From: Thermococcus sp. 21S7
GTDB lineage: Archaea > Methanobacteriota_B > Thermococci > Thermococcales > Thermococcaceae
DNA: 64,000 nucleotides
NCBI RefSeq assembly: GCF_012027615.1
Contig: NZ_SNUT01000002.1
Location: forward strand, 124,001-188,000
Reading direction: 5' to 3'
The notes beneath the pieces were generated by a model. It was not told where the DNA came from. It saw only the letters and a list, made by a program, of their open reading frames with translations, and ran no database searches. Position numbers and translations under genes: made by a program. This document shows positions 16,183 to 23,699 of this stretch, piece by piece. Numbering within the stretch: position 1 is the stretch's first letter; every line of letters starts with the position of its first letter.

Positions 16183-17505
16183 GTGCCGGTGATAGAGGAA
16201 GTGGCTCCAAGGAGCTTCGAGAGAATCGGAAGTCATTCCCACATCAAGGGTCTGGGTCTCGACGAGAGAGGGAAGGCGAAGTTCATGGCCGACGGAATGG
16301 TCGGGCAGATTAAGGCGAGGGAAGCCGCCGGCATAGCGGTCGAGCTTATCAAGCGCGGCAAGCTCGCCGGAAAGGGAATCCTCCTCGTTGGTCCGACGGG
16401 GAGCGGTAAGACAGCGATAGCGATGGGCATAGCGAGGGAACTTGGTGAGGACGTTCCCTTCGTCCAGATAGCGGGAAGTGAGATTTACTCCGCCGAGGTC
16501 AAGAAGACCGAGTTCCTGAAGGAGGCCCTGAGGAGGGCCATAGGTGTAAGGATAAGCGAGGAGAGGAAGGTTTACGAGGGTGAGGTCAGGGAGATAAGGA
16601 TAAACCGCACCAGACACCCGTTCAACCCCTACGTCGAGGTTCCCGAGAGCGTCATAGTAACCCTCCGCACCAAGGATGACCAGAAGACCATCAGGGCGGG
16701 CAGGGAGATAGCCTACCAGCTCATGGAGATGGGCGTCGAGGAGGGCGACGTCATACAGATTGACGCCGAAACCGGAAGGATTTCCAAGATAGGCACGACC
16801 AAGGAGGAAGAGGGGCTGTTCTTCAAGCGCAAGGTGAACCTGCCGAGCGGCCCGGTTCTCAAGATAAAGGAGTTCACCTACACCGTTACGCTCCACGACC
16901 TCGACGTTGCCAACGCAAGGGGCAACATCTTCGGCCTGCTCTTCAGCACCGGGGCGGAGATAAGCGACGAGATAAGGGGGCGCGTTGATGAAACGGTCAA
17001 GAAATGGATTGAGGAAGGAAAGGCCAGCCTCGTGCCGGGGGTTCTCTTCATAGACGAGGTTCACATGCTCGACATCGAGGCGTTCTCCTTCCTCGCGAGG
17101 GCCATGGAGAGCGAACTGGCGCCGATTCTCATCCTCGCGACGAACCGCGGAAGAACGAAGATAAGGGGCACCGACCTCGAAGCCCCGCACGGGATACCCA
17201 TCGACATGCTCGACAGGCTACTCATAATCAACACCGAGCCCTATAAAAAGGAGGAAATCAGGGAGATAATCAAGATTCGCGCAAGGGAGGAGAAGATTGA
17301 AGTCAGCGGGGAGGCGATAGAGTACCTCGCGGAGCTCGGGGAGAAGACCAGCCTCCGCTACGCGGTGCAGCTCCTGGCCCCGGCCAGCGTCCTGGCAAAG
17401 GGCGGAAGGGTGGAGAGGGAGCACATCGAGAGGGCGAAGGAATACTTCGCGGACCTCAGGAGGAGCATGGACTTCGTGAAGAAGCTGGAGGGCATGCTTC
17501 GCTGA
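16183..17505 (+). CDS. TIP49/RuvB-like AAA+ ATPase
   Basis: About 440 residues. Walker A is GPTGSGKTA (about residue 70), Walker B is LFIDEVHMLD, sensor 1 is ILATNRGRTKIRGTD, and sensor 2 is in KTSLRYAVQLLAPA. The long insertion after Walker A (residues 120-230, with VYEGEVREIRI) is the OB-like domain II that marks the RuvBL1/2 family rather than bacterial RuvB. These ATPases form hexamers; the archaeal role is not settled. GTG after GGTGGTGCC. Its stop codon lies at the edge of a transposon-end remnant, so the C-terminus (KKLEGMLR) may have been slightly altered. Confidence 0.88.
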   Translation: MPVIEEVAPRSFERIGSHSHIKGLGLDERGKAKFMADGMVGQIKAREAAGIAVELIKRGKLAGKGILLVGPTGSGKTAIAMGIARELGEDVPFVQIAGSEIYSAEVKKTEFLKEALRRAIGVRISEERKVYEGEVREIRINRTRHPFNPYVEVPESVIVTLRTKDDQKTIRAGREIAYQLMEMGVEEGDVIQIDAETGRISKIGTTKEEEGLFFKRKVNLPSGPVLKIKEFTYTVTLHDLDVANARGNIFGLLFSTGAEISDEIRGRVDETVKKWIEEGKASLVPGVLFIDEVHMLDIEAFSFLARAMESELAPILILATNRGRTKIRGTDLEAPHGIPIDMLDRLLIINTEPYKKEEIREIIKIRAREEKIEVSGEAIEYLAELGEKTSLRYAVQLLAPASVLAKGGRVEREHIERAKEYFADLRRSMDFVKKLEGMLR

Positions 17506-17545
17506 CCTCCTTCTCGCCCTTCAGGGCGAGGCTTTCAAAAGAAAC
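17502..17545 (-). mobile_element. minimal IS200/IS605 end remnant (RE fused to LE)
   Basis: The segment CTGACCTCCTTCTCGCCC, with TTC and the matching arm GGGCGAG, is nearly the same as the right end of the IS605-type relic at 61.6 kb (CTGACCTCCTTC-CGCCC-loop-GGGCG). It is followed directly by CTTTCAAAAGAAA, which is the left-end sequence of that same relic. So both ends are here with nothing between them, like a palindrome-associated element without transposase. It also offers a hairpin that may act as terminator. It supplies the TGA of the helicase gene. Confidence 0.6.
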
Positions 17546-17588
17546 ATATTTTTAAGCTTTACTTTTGTTAATTCTTTTTGGTGATACT

Positions 17589-17900
17589 GTGCCGCTGGGG
17601 CCTCTTAAGGATGCAAGGAGGCTTTTCTACGCAATTCCATTCCTGTTATTTGGATTGGGGCTGCTGTTCTGGCAGCTGACCTTCGCAAGAGCTATGGTTG
17701 TGCTCCTCGGCTGGCTCACCTTTGCCATGGAGTACCGCTACGGGGGAGAGAGCAGGGAAGGCGACGAGCTGGTCGCACTTGGTATCTCGATGCCCGTGGT
17801 GCTCATCCCCGTACATGAAGCTATTGCCGAGACACTGGCCCTCTTCATCTTCATCCTCGTGATGGCGGATCTCTTTATTAAGTTCAAACGGGGGACTTAG
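17589..17900 (+). CDS. small membrane protein, unknown function
   Basis: About 103 residues with three or four hydrophobic stretches (YAIPFLLFGLGLLFWQL, AMVVLLGWLTFAMEY, LVALGISMPVVLIPVHEAIAETLALFIFILVMADLF). GTG after GGTGAT; TATA-like TTTTTAAGC lies about 30 bases upstream. No family recognised. It ends against the stop of the PIN-domain gene on the opposite strand. Confidence 0.55.
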   Translation: MPLGPLKDARRLFYAIPFLLFGLGLLFWQLTFARAMVVLLGWLTFAMEYRYGGESREGDELVALGISMPVVLIPVHEAIAETLALFIFILVMADLFIKFKRGT

Positions 17901-18893
17901 CTACCCCATTATCCTCATCAGCTTTCTCGACAGCTTTAGGTGGAACTCGAACTCGTGGTAGGCCCTGTTTTCCGCCGGGAAGACCAGCTTCAGCTCGTTC
18001 AGCCCGCCCTTGCCTCCGAACTCGCCGAAAATCGTTATTCCGTTCACCTCTATGACGCCGAAGACCGCCGCGAGGTTGAAGAGGAGCGTTCTGAGCTGGT
18101 ATGCTGTAACGTCGTGCCGCCCAATATCTTGGCGCGGATACTTGAAGAGGAAGTACTCAAGTCCCTCCATCTCGGCCACGTCGGTTATCGCTATGTCTGC
18201 CGTTAGGAAGACCAGAAGAGTTGGCGTCATGTTGTCGTAGTGCTTCAGGGACTTCACTATTATCTCATCGTTGTTGTGGGCCTGCTCCTTAATGCTCTCG
18301 GCTATGATTATCCTGTCCTTTAGCCTCTCAAACTCTTTGAGGGCTATGTAAGCGGCCTTCCTGCTCCTCTTCGTCCGCCTGTTGCTGAACTCCCGGAGAA
18401 GGCTTCCGTTTCTCACCTCGCGCCTGATTTCCTCCAGCTCCCTGTGCCGGTACTTGTAGTTCATGGCGTTCTCTATCTCTTTCTTCACGCCCTCCGCCAC
18501 GACTATCTGGTACCTGTCGAGGGGCTTGAAGCCCGAGATGAAGCGGTGGTAGAAGAGGTTGGTGTCCGGGGCGAAGGCCACGCCCTTCTTGAGCCTCTCG
18601 TAGAGTTCAAGGTTCTGGACGAACTCATCGATGTTCGCGTACCTCACGATTCCCGCGGAGATGAAACATTCGTAGAAGTCCGTCCAGGTGGGGAGTTCAT
18701 GTGAGAGATGCTCGGGAACCCTCTCGTTGAACTCCCGCCTCTTTACCGTGAGCTCAACACGGTAGCCGGTTTCCGCCGGCTCTGCCCTCAGCAGGGACAG
18801 CCCGTAGAGCGGATAACCTACCCTGATGTCCCCCAGAACGTTGAGGAGTATCTGGAGCTCCGGCTTCTCTATAATCTCGCTAGTCCCCTTCAC
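17901..18893 (-). CDS. PIN-domain nuclease-like protein, partner of CARF-like sensor
   Basis: About 330 residues. The first 105 are of unknown fold. Residues 108-250 look like a PIN nuclease: FAPDTNLFYH (D113), EGVKKEIENAM (E142), NNDEIIV (D212) and LTADIAITDVA (D236, D241), the acidic set that binds Mg/Mn in PIN RNases (numbers from the GTG nine bases upstream of the chosen start). A basic stretch (SNRRTKRSRKAAY) sits inside and may bind RNA. The C-terminal 70 residues are unassigned. The GTG follows GGGTGATG; an ATG six bases upstream is the alternative. It overlaps the CARF-like gene's end, so the two are translationally coupled. Likely an RNase, regulated by its neighbour; inferred. Confidence 0.7.
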   Translation of the reverse strand: MKGTSEIIEKPELQILLNVLGDIRVGYPLYGLSLLRAEPAETGYRVELTVKRREFNERVPEHLSHELPTWTDFYECFISAGIVRYANIDEFVQNLELYERLKKGVAFAPDTNLFYHRFISGFKPLDRYQIVVAEGVKKEIENAMNYKYRHRELEEIRREVRNGSLLREFSNRRTKRSRKAAYIALKEFERLKDRIIIAESIKEQAHNNDEIIVKSLKHYDNMTPTLLVFLTADIAITDVAEMEGLEYFLFKYPRQDIGRHDVTAYQLRTLLFNLAAVFGVIEVNGITIFGEFGGKGGLNELKLVFPAENRAYHEFEFHLKLSRKLMRIMG

Positions 18894-19362
18894 TCTCATC
18901 ACCCAGGAAGTTCTTTATCGGCTGCATGTGGGTTGGAATCATCATGTATGGTCGATCAGGGAAGTCGAGGTCGAGGAGACCCATATAGACGATGAACGCC
19001 ACCGGGAACTGCCTTATCTGGACTATCGCGGCCGCAACGAGGGCTTTCCTGCCGGAGGTTATGTCCAGACCCATCCTGTAGCCCTCGCGCTCCAGCTTGG
19101 AGAACAGCTCCCTGAACTTTCTGTCGGCGACGAAGAAGCCGTAGTCCGGAACGACCTCGGTTTCTATCGTTGGGTTGAGGTTGTACGCTTCCGAAATTGC
19201 CCTAATGGCCTCAACGACCCGGGGCAGGTTGTGGCGGTAGCGCTCCTCCGTGAACACGTATATCCTCTCGGCCTTCCCTCCACGTGTGAGGATCTTGTAG
19301 TATGTGTTGACGACCGCCCACGGAGAGCGGCCGAGCAGTGTTATGTACGCGACCTTCACCAT
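18880..19362 (-). CDS. stand-alone CARF-like (CRISPR-associated Rossmann fold) sensor
   Basis: A 160-residue Rossmann-like protein: MVKVAYITLLGRSPWAVVNTYYKIL gives strand 1 and the first loop, IYVFTEERY is strand 2, and MGLDITSGRKALVAAAIV matches the second CARF motif (usually D-x-T-G-G-x-K). These two loops bind cyclic oligoadenylates in CARF proteins of type III CRISPR systems. Here no effector domain is fused; the PIN gene follows with overlapping frames. It overlaps the upstream membrane-protein gene by seven bases. No Cas gene or array lies in the window, so ligand and trigger are open. Fold assignment is by motif only. Confidence 0.62.
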   Translation of the reverse strand: MVKVAYITLLGRSPWAVVNTYYKILTRGGKAERIYVFTEERYRHNLPRVVEAIRAISEAYNLNPTIETEVVPDYGFFVADRKFRELFSKLEREGYRMGLDITSGRKALVAAAIVQIRQFPVAFIVYMGLLDLDFPDRPYMMIPTHMQPIKNFLGDESEGD

Positions 19363-19811
19363 AATCCATTCCCCCAGATGTACGCCAGAATCCAGTAAAC
19401 GAACGCTAAAATGAATGGGACCGCTGAAATCCGCCCCTTAACCGTCTTGTGGGCGATCAGGAACGGCACCAGCGCCATTATGAAGTACTCAGCGCCGTAG
19501 GTTTCGTGAACTCCAACGCCCCCCGCGGCGAAGAGGAAGAGGAGTGCGGTGAACACTCCTGCGGGAACGGTTAAAACCGTGAGCATGAGAACGTCGGGGG
19601 TTTTGATCGATTTTCTCTCCGGAACCAGGACTATCCAGAAGAGGAAGCTGAGAACAATGAAGTGGAGCAGCAGCTGCGGGAACTCCACCTCAACGCCGGG
19701 CTCCCCCTTTCCGGGCAGGTAGTAGAAGAGGGCCGCCCCGAAGGCATAGACAAGCGTCATGGTGAGTGAGATTCCCCACTTCGTTCCGGCGGGGGAGACG
19801 TTTTCCTTCAT
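19356..19811 (-). CDS. four-helix membrane protein in CARF-PIN operon
   Basis: About 151 residues and four or five membrane helices (ISLTMTLVYAFGAALFYYL, LLLHFIVLSFLFWIVLV, VLMLTVLTVPAGVFTALLFLFAA, YFIMALVPFLIAHKTV, AVPFILAFVYWILAYIW). No transporter motif. ATG preceded by GGGTGCGAACGG. Its last codons overlap the CARF-like gene, so it belongs to the same transcript. It could anchor the sensor or be a membrane effector; neither is shown by the sequence. Confidence 0.6.
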   Translation of the reverse strand: MKENVSPAGTKWGISLTMTLVYAFGAALFYYLPGKGEPGVEVEFPQLLLHFIVLSFLFWIVLVPERKSIKTPDVLMLTVLTVPAGVFTALLFLFAAGGVGVHETYGAEYFIMALVPFLIAHKTVKGRISAVPFILAFVYWILAYIWGNGLW

Positions 19812-19823
19812 CCGTTCGCACCC

Positions 19824-20285
19824 TTATTCAATTAGAACCATCCCGTACAAAACGCTTTCGGAGAAGTTGATTTCCACGAGGTTCCCAATCTCGATGCCCA
19901 CCGCGTCTATACTCGGTCTGACCCTGGTGGGCATTCTGCACGGCTTGCCCCTCTCGAAGGGACAGTCGTCGCAGAGGTTGCAGGAGCCGGGAAACAGCGC
20001 CATCGCGTACATCTTTCCCTCCCGGAAAAGCTCCTCCTCCCTCTTCAGGAGATACAGGAGGGCTTCCCGCTTTTCGTCTTCAAAGCGCTCCATGTCTATC
20101 TCGAACTTCACTATCAGGGCCCTCCTGAAGTGCCGCACCCACTCCCTCGCTTCCCTCCAGTCCGGGATGTGGGGAGGACAGCTCGGCCTCCTGCCGTACA
20201 TCGGACAGGAGCGGCACTTCCAGACCGGTCTGGGCGAGACGACTATCTCATCCGCAGGAATCTCCCTCTCCCACAGCACCTTCAT
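19824..20285 (-). CDS. DUF2284 cysteine-rich metal-binding protein
   Basis: About 153 residues. The conserved DUF2284 cysteine pattern is KCRSCPMYGRRPSCPPHIPDW near residue 24 and GSCNLCDDCPFERGKPCRMPTRVRPSIDAVGI near residue 100, suggesting a metal or Fe-S centre. The ATG is about 28 bases downstream of TTTTTAAGC, so a short leader is likely. It is the first gene of the stretch that continues, 12 bases later, into the membrane, CARF-like and PIN genes. Biochemical role unknown. Confidence 0.72.
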   Translation of the reverse strand: MKVLWEREIPADEIVVSPRPVWKCRSCPMYGRRPSCPPHIPDWREAREWVRHFRRALIVKFEIDMERFEDEKREALLYLLKREEELFREGKMYAMALFPGSCNLCDDCPFERGKPCRMPTRVRPSIDAVGIEIGNLVEINFSESVLYGMVLIE

Positions 20286-20398
20286 GGGGCATCAAGAAAA
20301 CATGGCGCCGGAGCTTAAAAATCAATCCATGTCGGTGGTTTGCGCTAGGTGAACTTTTCCTCCGAAATATTTTTACGTTTGAAAAAGGAGTTATTAAC

Positions 20399-20956
20399 AT
20401 GAAGGGATTCGCGGTAGCACTGGTTTTGATTTTGGGGGTGTGCATCGCGGGATGCACGTCCCATGAAAACCCCGAAGGAGGTGTGAGTATGGACCTTGAG
20501 ATAGGTTCGGTGTTTCACAACGGGGAGTACATACCCGTTGAGTTCACATGCGATGGAGAGAACGTTAATCCCCCGATATTCATGGGGCACATAGACCCCG
20601 CTGTCAAGAGCCTGGTCATCATAATGGACGACCCCGATGCCCCGGGTGGAACCTTCACCCACTGGATAGCGTGGAACATTCCGCCCCTTGGTGAGATACC
20701 CAAGGGTGTACCAAAACAGGCGGAGGTTGATGCCCCCGTTCATGTTGTTCAGGGACGCAACGATTTCGGAATGATAGGCTACGGTGGCCCGTGTCCGCCG
20801 AGGGGTCACGGGGTGCACCACTATCACTTCAAGGTTTACGGCCTTGACACGACGCTCAACCTCAGGCCCGGCTCCGGAAGAAAGGAATTAGAGGAGGCCA
20901 TGAAGGGCCACATCGTTCAGTGGGGAGAACTCGTTGGTCTGTACAGACGGGACTGA
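20399..20956 (+). CDS. PEBP-family (YbhB/YbcL, Raf kinase inhibitor-like) lipoprotein
   Basis: About 185 residues with a lipoprotein signal ending IAGCTS, then a PEBP domain: IIMDDPDAPGGTFTHWIAWNIPP near residue 78 and YGGPCPPRGHGVHHYHFKVYGLD near residue 125 line the anion pocket of PEBP proteins. Prokaryotic members have no settled role; a membrane-anchored ligand-binding protein on the outer face is expected. A TATA-like ATATTTTTACG lies about 28 bases before the ATG and no Shine-Dalgarno is seen. Confidence 0.85.
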   Translation: MKGFAVALVLILGVCIAGCTSHENPEGGVSMDLEIGSVFHNGEYIPVEFTCDGENVNPPIFMGHIDPAVKSLVIIMDDPDAPGGTFTHWIAWNIPPLGEIPKGVPKQAEVDAPVHVVQGRNDFGMIGYGGPCPPRGHGVHHYHFKVYGLDTTLNLRPGSGRKELEEAMKGHIVQWGELVGLYRRD

Positions 20957-20959
20957 GGC

Positions 20960-21208
20960 TCAGTAGCGGAGTTTGACGAAGAGGTTCACCGCGCTCTGGA
21001 ACGCGGAGAGGAAGTTCAGGGTGAAGAATATCCAGTCCCGTATTATGTATGAGTACACCGTCAGGAAGCTGGCCGCTAGGACGTAGATTAGGATGAACTC
21101 CAGGTTCAGCGGGCAGTGCCTCTTCCTTATCGTCTCCACTGTCTGGGGAATCCATGAGCCCACGAGTAGCAGCATTCCAAGAAGTCCTATTATCTCTCCA
21201 CCGTTCAT
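20960..21208 (-). CDS. PQ-loop (SemiSWEET-like) membrane protein
   Basis: About 82 residues and three membrane helices. The PQ-loop motif GSWIPQTVETIRKRHCPLNLEF follows helix 1, as in SemiSWEET sugar transporters, which work as dimers of three-helix bundles. Helices 2 and 3 are FILIYVLAASFLTVYSYII and WIFFTLNFLSAFQSAVNLF. The ATG follows GGGTGAG. It converges on the PEBP gene with only three bases between stops. Substrate unknown. Confidence 0.75.
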   Translation of the reverse strand: MNGGEIIGLLGMLLLVGSWIPQTVETIRKRHCPLNLEFILIYVLAASFLTVYSYIIRDWIFFTLNFLSAFQSAVNLFVKLRY

Positions 21209-21308
21209 TTTTCTCACCCGGACGGGAAATGAGAGAGTCTAAAAAAGCCTTGTGGATTGCTGCGTGTCAAATTTTTAAAAATATCGTGGGGAAATAGGCA
21301 AATTCGAG

Positions 21309-21773
21309 CTAAAGCTGGCTGGCCAGTCTGGACATCGCCCACGTCTTAACGTCCTCGTCCATGATTCCGTTGATGATTTCCATCGCCTCGGAGACCTTCC
21401 CCGCCTTGGCTAGGGTTAGCGCGACCTCTGCTTCGACCTTGGACCGGTTTGAGAGGTCGGTTATGTAACGGGATATCCTCATGGCTTCGTCAGGTTTCCC
21501 GAGGTTCAGAAACCCAAAGGTCAGGCTCATGAGCGCCTTTGTGCTCTCCTCGTGGTTTTCTATATCGAGAGCAGCCTTTATCGCCCTCTCCAGGGCCTCC
21601 CCATAGTCCAGACCCTTTCTTGCGACTTCAATGGCTATATGCGAGAAGGCCTTGGAGCGGATCATCCTGTCGGGTATTCCATCCGCCATCTGAAGCGCTT
21701 CCTCGGTTTTTCCGGAGTTGACGAGCTTAAGAACCGCCTCGTACAGCGCCCTGGAGCGATACCACTCCTGCAT
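21309..21773 (-). CDS. TPR/HEAT-like repeat protein
   Basis: About 154 residues of helical pairs, e.g. LYEAVLKLVNSGKTEEALQMADGIPDRMIRSKAFSHIAIEVARKG and EVALTLAKAGKVSEAMEIINGIMDEDVKTWAMSRLASQL. The repeat unit (helix, GK-x-x-EAL, helix, DR) resembles the larger repeat protein at the start of the window. The inner of two ATGs has GGGG at usual spacing. A TATA (CTTAAATTC) lies about 35 bases upstream on this strand. Probably mediates protein contacts; partner unknown. Confidence 0.65.
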   Translation of the reverse strand: MQEWYRSRALYEAVLKLVNSGKTEEALQMADGIPDRMIRSKAFSHIAIEVARKGLDYGEALERAIKAALDIENHEESTKALMSLTFGFLNLGKPDEAMRISRYITDLSNRSKVEAEVALTLAKAGKVSEAMEIINGIMDEDVKTWAMSRLASQL

Positions 21774-21929
21774 GATCATCCCCTATCCTCTTCTACGTTG
21801 AAGAATTTAAGCGTTCCCCTGGGACTTCAATTTGAACGCAACGGGGGTTTAATGCATCAGCGCCCCGAATGGCAGGGCTTTCAGAGGAAAGTATATAACC
21901 TCCACACATAAGTCCAAATGGGTGATCGA

Positions 21930-22499
21930 ATGAATAAATTTGGTGCGGTGGTCCTTATCATACTCCTTGTGGGATTTGCGGCCGGCTGCATTTCGAATGG
22001 CAGCAACACGAGCACCGAAACGACTTCCACCACCAACCCAGAATACGTTGTCGTGAACGGTACTAAAATATATTTCAATGAGATTCACTTTTACATGTAC
22101 GGCATGAAGACGTGTCCCCACTGTCATAAAATGAGAGAAGAGATTCCGGCCACTTACGGCGATGGCAGCCTGACCTATTATGAACTCGTGAACAATGAGG
22201 AGAACACGAAACTCTTCCAGGAGGTATACCAGACAACGGGCATTCAGGGTGTTCCTGCAATAGCGATAACCTACAATGGGACGCTTTACGCCGTACTCGA
22301 AGGGGAGTTCAACGTTACCGCGACCCCTGAGATAATCTATGCCGCAATGGAGCACAATGGTGTTCTTCTCTTCGTGGGTGGCAATGCGTACATACTGCCC
22401 CGCGACAAGGGAGACTCGGTTAAGGTGATAGATAAACTGTACGCGCTCTTCGTTGAGCACAAAATGCCCTCTGAAGCTTCAAACTCCACATCTGGCTGA
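21930..22499 (+). CDS. thioredoxin-fold lipoprotein (CPHC active site)
   Basis: About 189 residues. A signal sequence ends in FAAGCIS (lipobox), then a Thr/Ser-rich linker, then a thioredoxin-like domain with the active site MKTCPHCHKM (about residue 65) and cis-proline loop GVPAIAI (about residue 113). It should reduce or exchange disulfides on the outer face of the membrane. ATG chosen because GGGTGATCGA is just upstream. TATA GTATATAACC lies about 36 bases before. The CcdA gene follows, which likely feeds it electrons. Confidence 0.83.
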   Translation: MNKFGAVVLIILLVGFAAGCISNGSNTSTETTSTTNPEYVVVNGTKIYFNEIHFYMYGMKTCPHCHKMREEIPATYGDGSLTYYELVNNEENTKLFQEVYQTTGIQGVPAIAITYNGTLYAVLEGEFNVTATPEIIYAAMEHNGVLLFVGGNAYILPRDKGDSVKVIDKLYALFVEHKMPSEASNSTSG

Positions 22500-22563
22500 A
22501 CTACTTTTGTTCTCAACTTTTTGTTTTAGAAAGCCACAAAAAGACCTGCGATAACTTTCTACC

Positions 22564-23292
22564 ATGAGGAGTGAGATAAAGGGTCTGGCGCTCATAGTCC
22601 TTGCATCCTTCGGGATAAGCTCCCTGGCACTGTGGGCACTGGGCATGACCAGCTTCATCCCCCAGTTCTTCACCCTTGCGATGACTGACTCCATAAACCC
22701 GTGCACGTTCGTCATATACACCATGCTCCTCATAGCCCTCTCGGTCAGGGAGATTTCCAAGAGACGGCTCTACCTCATAGGTGCCGCTTTCATAGCCGCC
22801 GTTTACATGTCCTACTACCTGCTGGGCGTCGGCCTGCTCTATTTCGCCGGCTACCTGCCCCTGTGGGTCGCGGGAGTTGCCGCGATAATCTTTGGGGTCT
22901 ACACCATAGCAACCGGGCTGATGGAGAAGTCGCGCATAGCTGACAAAAAGGGCGTCAAGAGGAGGATATTCAGCAGCGACGCAACCGCCATTGGGGCTTT
23001 TACGCTTGGAGTTATAGTCTCGACAACCCTCCTTCCATGTTCCGCGGGCAGTTACCTCGTTTACGCGATAATAATCTCAAAGGCAGGCAAGGCGCTCGCT
23101 TTCCTCCTGCTGGCCCTGTACAACCTGGTGTTCGTGCTTCCGCTGGTGATCATACTGCTTGCCATGGGGAGCGTCACGGAGAGCAAGCGCTTCTCCCAGG
23201 CGATGGTGAGGAGGGGCAGGGAGCTTTCGGTCATAGCCGGGATACTGCTGATAGCCATCGGAGTCTGGGTTCTTACGGGCGCCTCACTCTAA
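22564..23292 (+). CDS. ccdA: CcdA/DsbD-like transmembrane thiol electron carrier
   Basis: About 242 residues and six or seven membrane helices. Two membrane cysteines lie in the conserved contexts DSINPCTFVIYTML and STTLLPCSAGSYLVYAI, the redox pair of CcdA proteins that passes electrons from a cytoplasmic thioredoxin or glutaredoxin to an outside thiol protein. It sits between an extracytoplasmic CPHC lipoprotein and a cytoplasmic CPYC protein encoded tail to tail (nine-base overlap), so the whole relay is local. Confidence 0.86.
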   Translation: MRSEIKGLALIVLASFGISSLALWALGMTSFIPQFFTLAMTDSINPCTFVIYTMLLIALSVREISKRRLYLIGAAFIAAVYMSYYLLGVGLLYFAGYLPLWVAGVAAIIFGVYTIATGLMEKSRIADKKGVKRRIFSSDATAIGAFTLGVIVSTTLLPCSAGSYLVYAIIISKAGKALAFLLLALYNLVFVLPLVIILLAMGSVTESKRFSQAMVRRGRELSVIAGILLIAIGVWVLTGASL

Positions 23293-23631
23293 ACCCAGCT
23301 TTTCTCTCACCCTTCTCTCGAATTCGGCAAAGTTCGGAACTCCAATGAACTCCACCCTGTTGTCTATGAGTATCGTGGGAGTTCCCATTATGTTGTGCTC
23401 CATGGCTTTCCTCTGGCCTTCGGGAGTGGCCACGCTCAGTTCCCTCGCTATGACGCCCTCGTATTTTCTCTCAAGCTCCTGAGCCATTGCCCAGGCTATC
23501 GGGCAGTATGGACAGCCGGGTGACGTTATGACCTCGATGACTACCTTTCTCTTCGGCTTGACCTCCATCATTCCCGCCTTCTTCATGAGTTCGAGCATCT
23601 TCTTTCTCCTTATCATCTCAAGCTCGTCCAT
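23284..23631 (-). CDS. cytoplasmic glutaredoxin/thioredoxin-like protein (CPYC)
   Basis: About 115 residues. A basic N-terminal helix (ELEMIRRKKMLELMKKAGMM) precedes a compact thioredoxin fold with active site SPGCPYCPIAW (about residue 39) and cis-proline GTPTILID (about residue 83). No signal peptide, so it acts in the cytoplasm and could be the electron donor to CcdA. The ATG follows GGGGTGAGAGG. The N-terminal helix resembles the opening of PDCD5-type proteins; this is probably chance. Confidence 0.82.
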   Translation of the reverse strand: MDELEMIRRKKMLELMKKAGMMEVKPKRKVVIEVITSPGCPYCPIAWAMAQELERKYEGVIARELSVATPEGQRKAMEHNIMGTPTILIDNRVEFIGVPNFAEFERRVREKLGLE

Positions 23632-23699
23632 CCTCTCACCCCCGTCAGAAAAGAGAAAGGAATGGGTTTAAAAAGGAATTCTTGAAAAAAGCTTCAATC

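Noticed and set aside
23284-23631. PDCD5-like fusion at the N-terminus of the CPYC protein
   Set aside because: Only about 18 residues of basic helix resemble PDCD5; no core PDCD5 domain is present.
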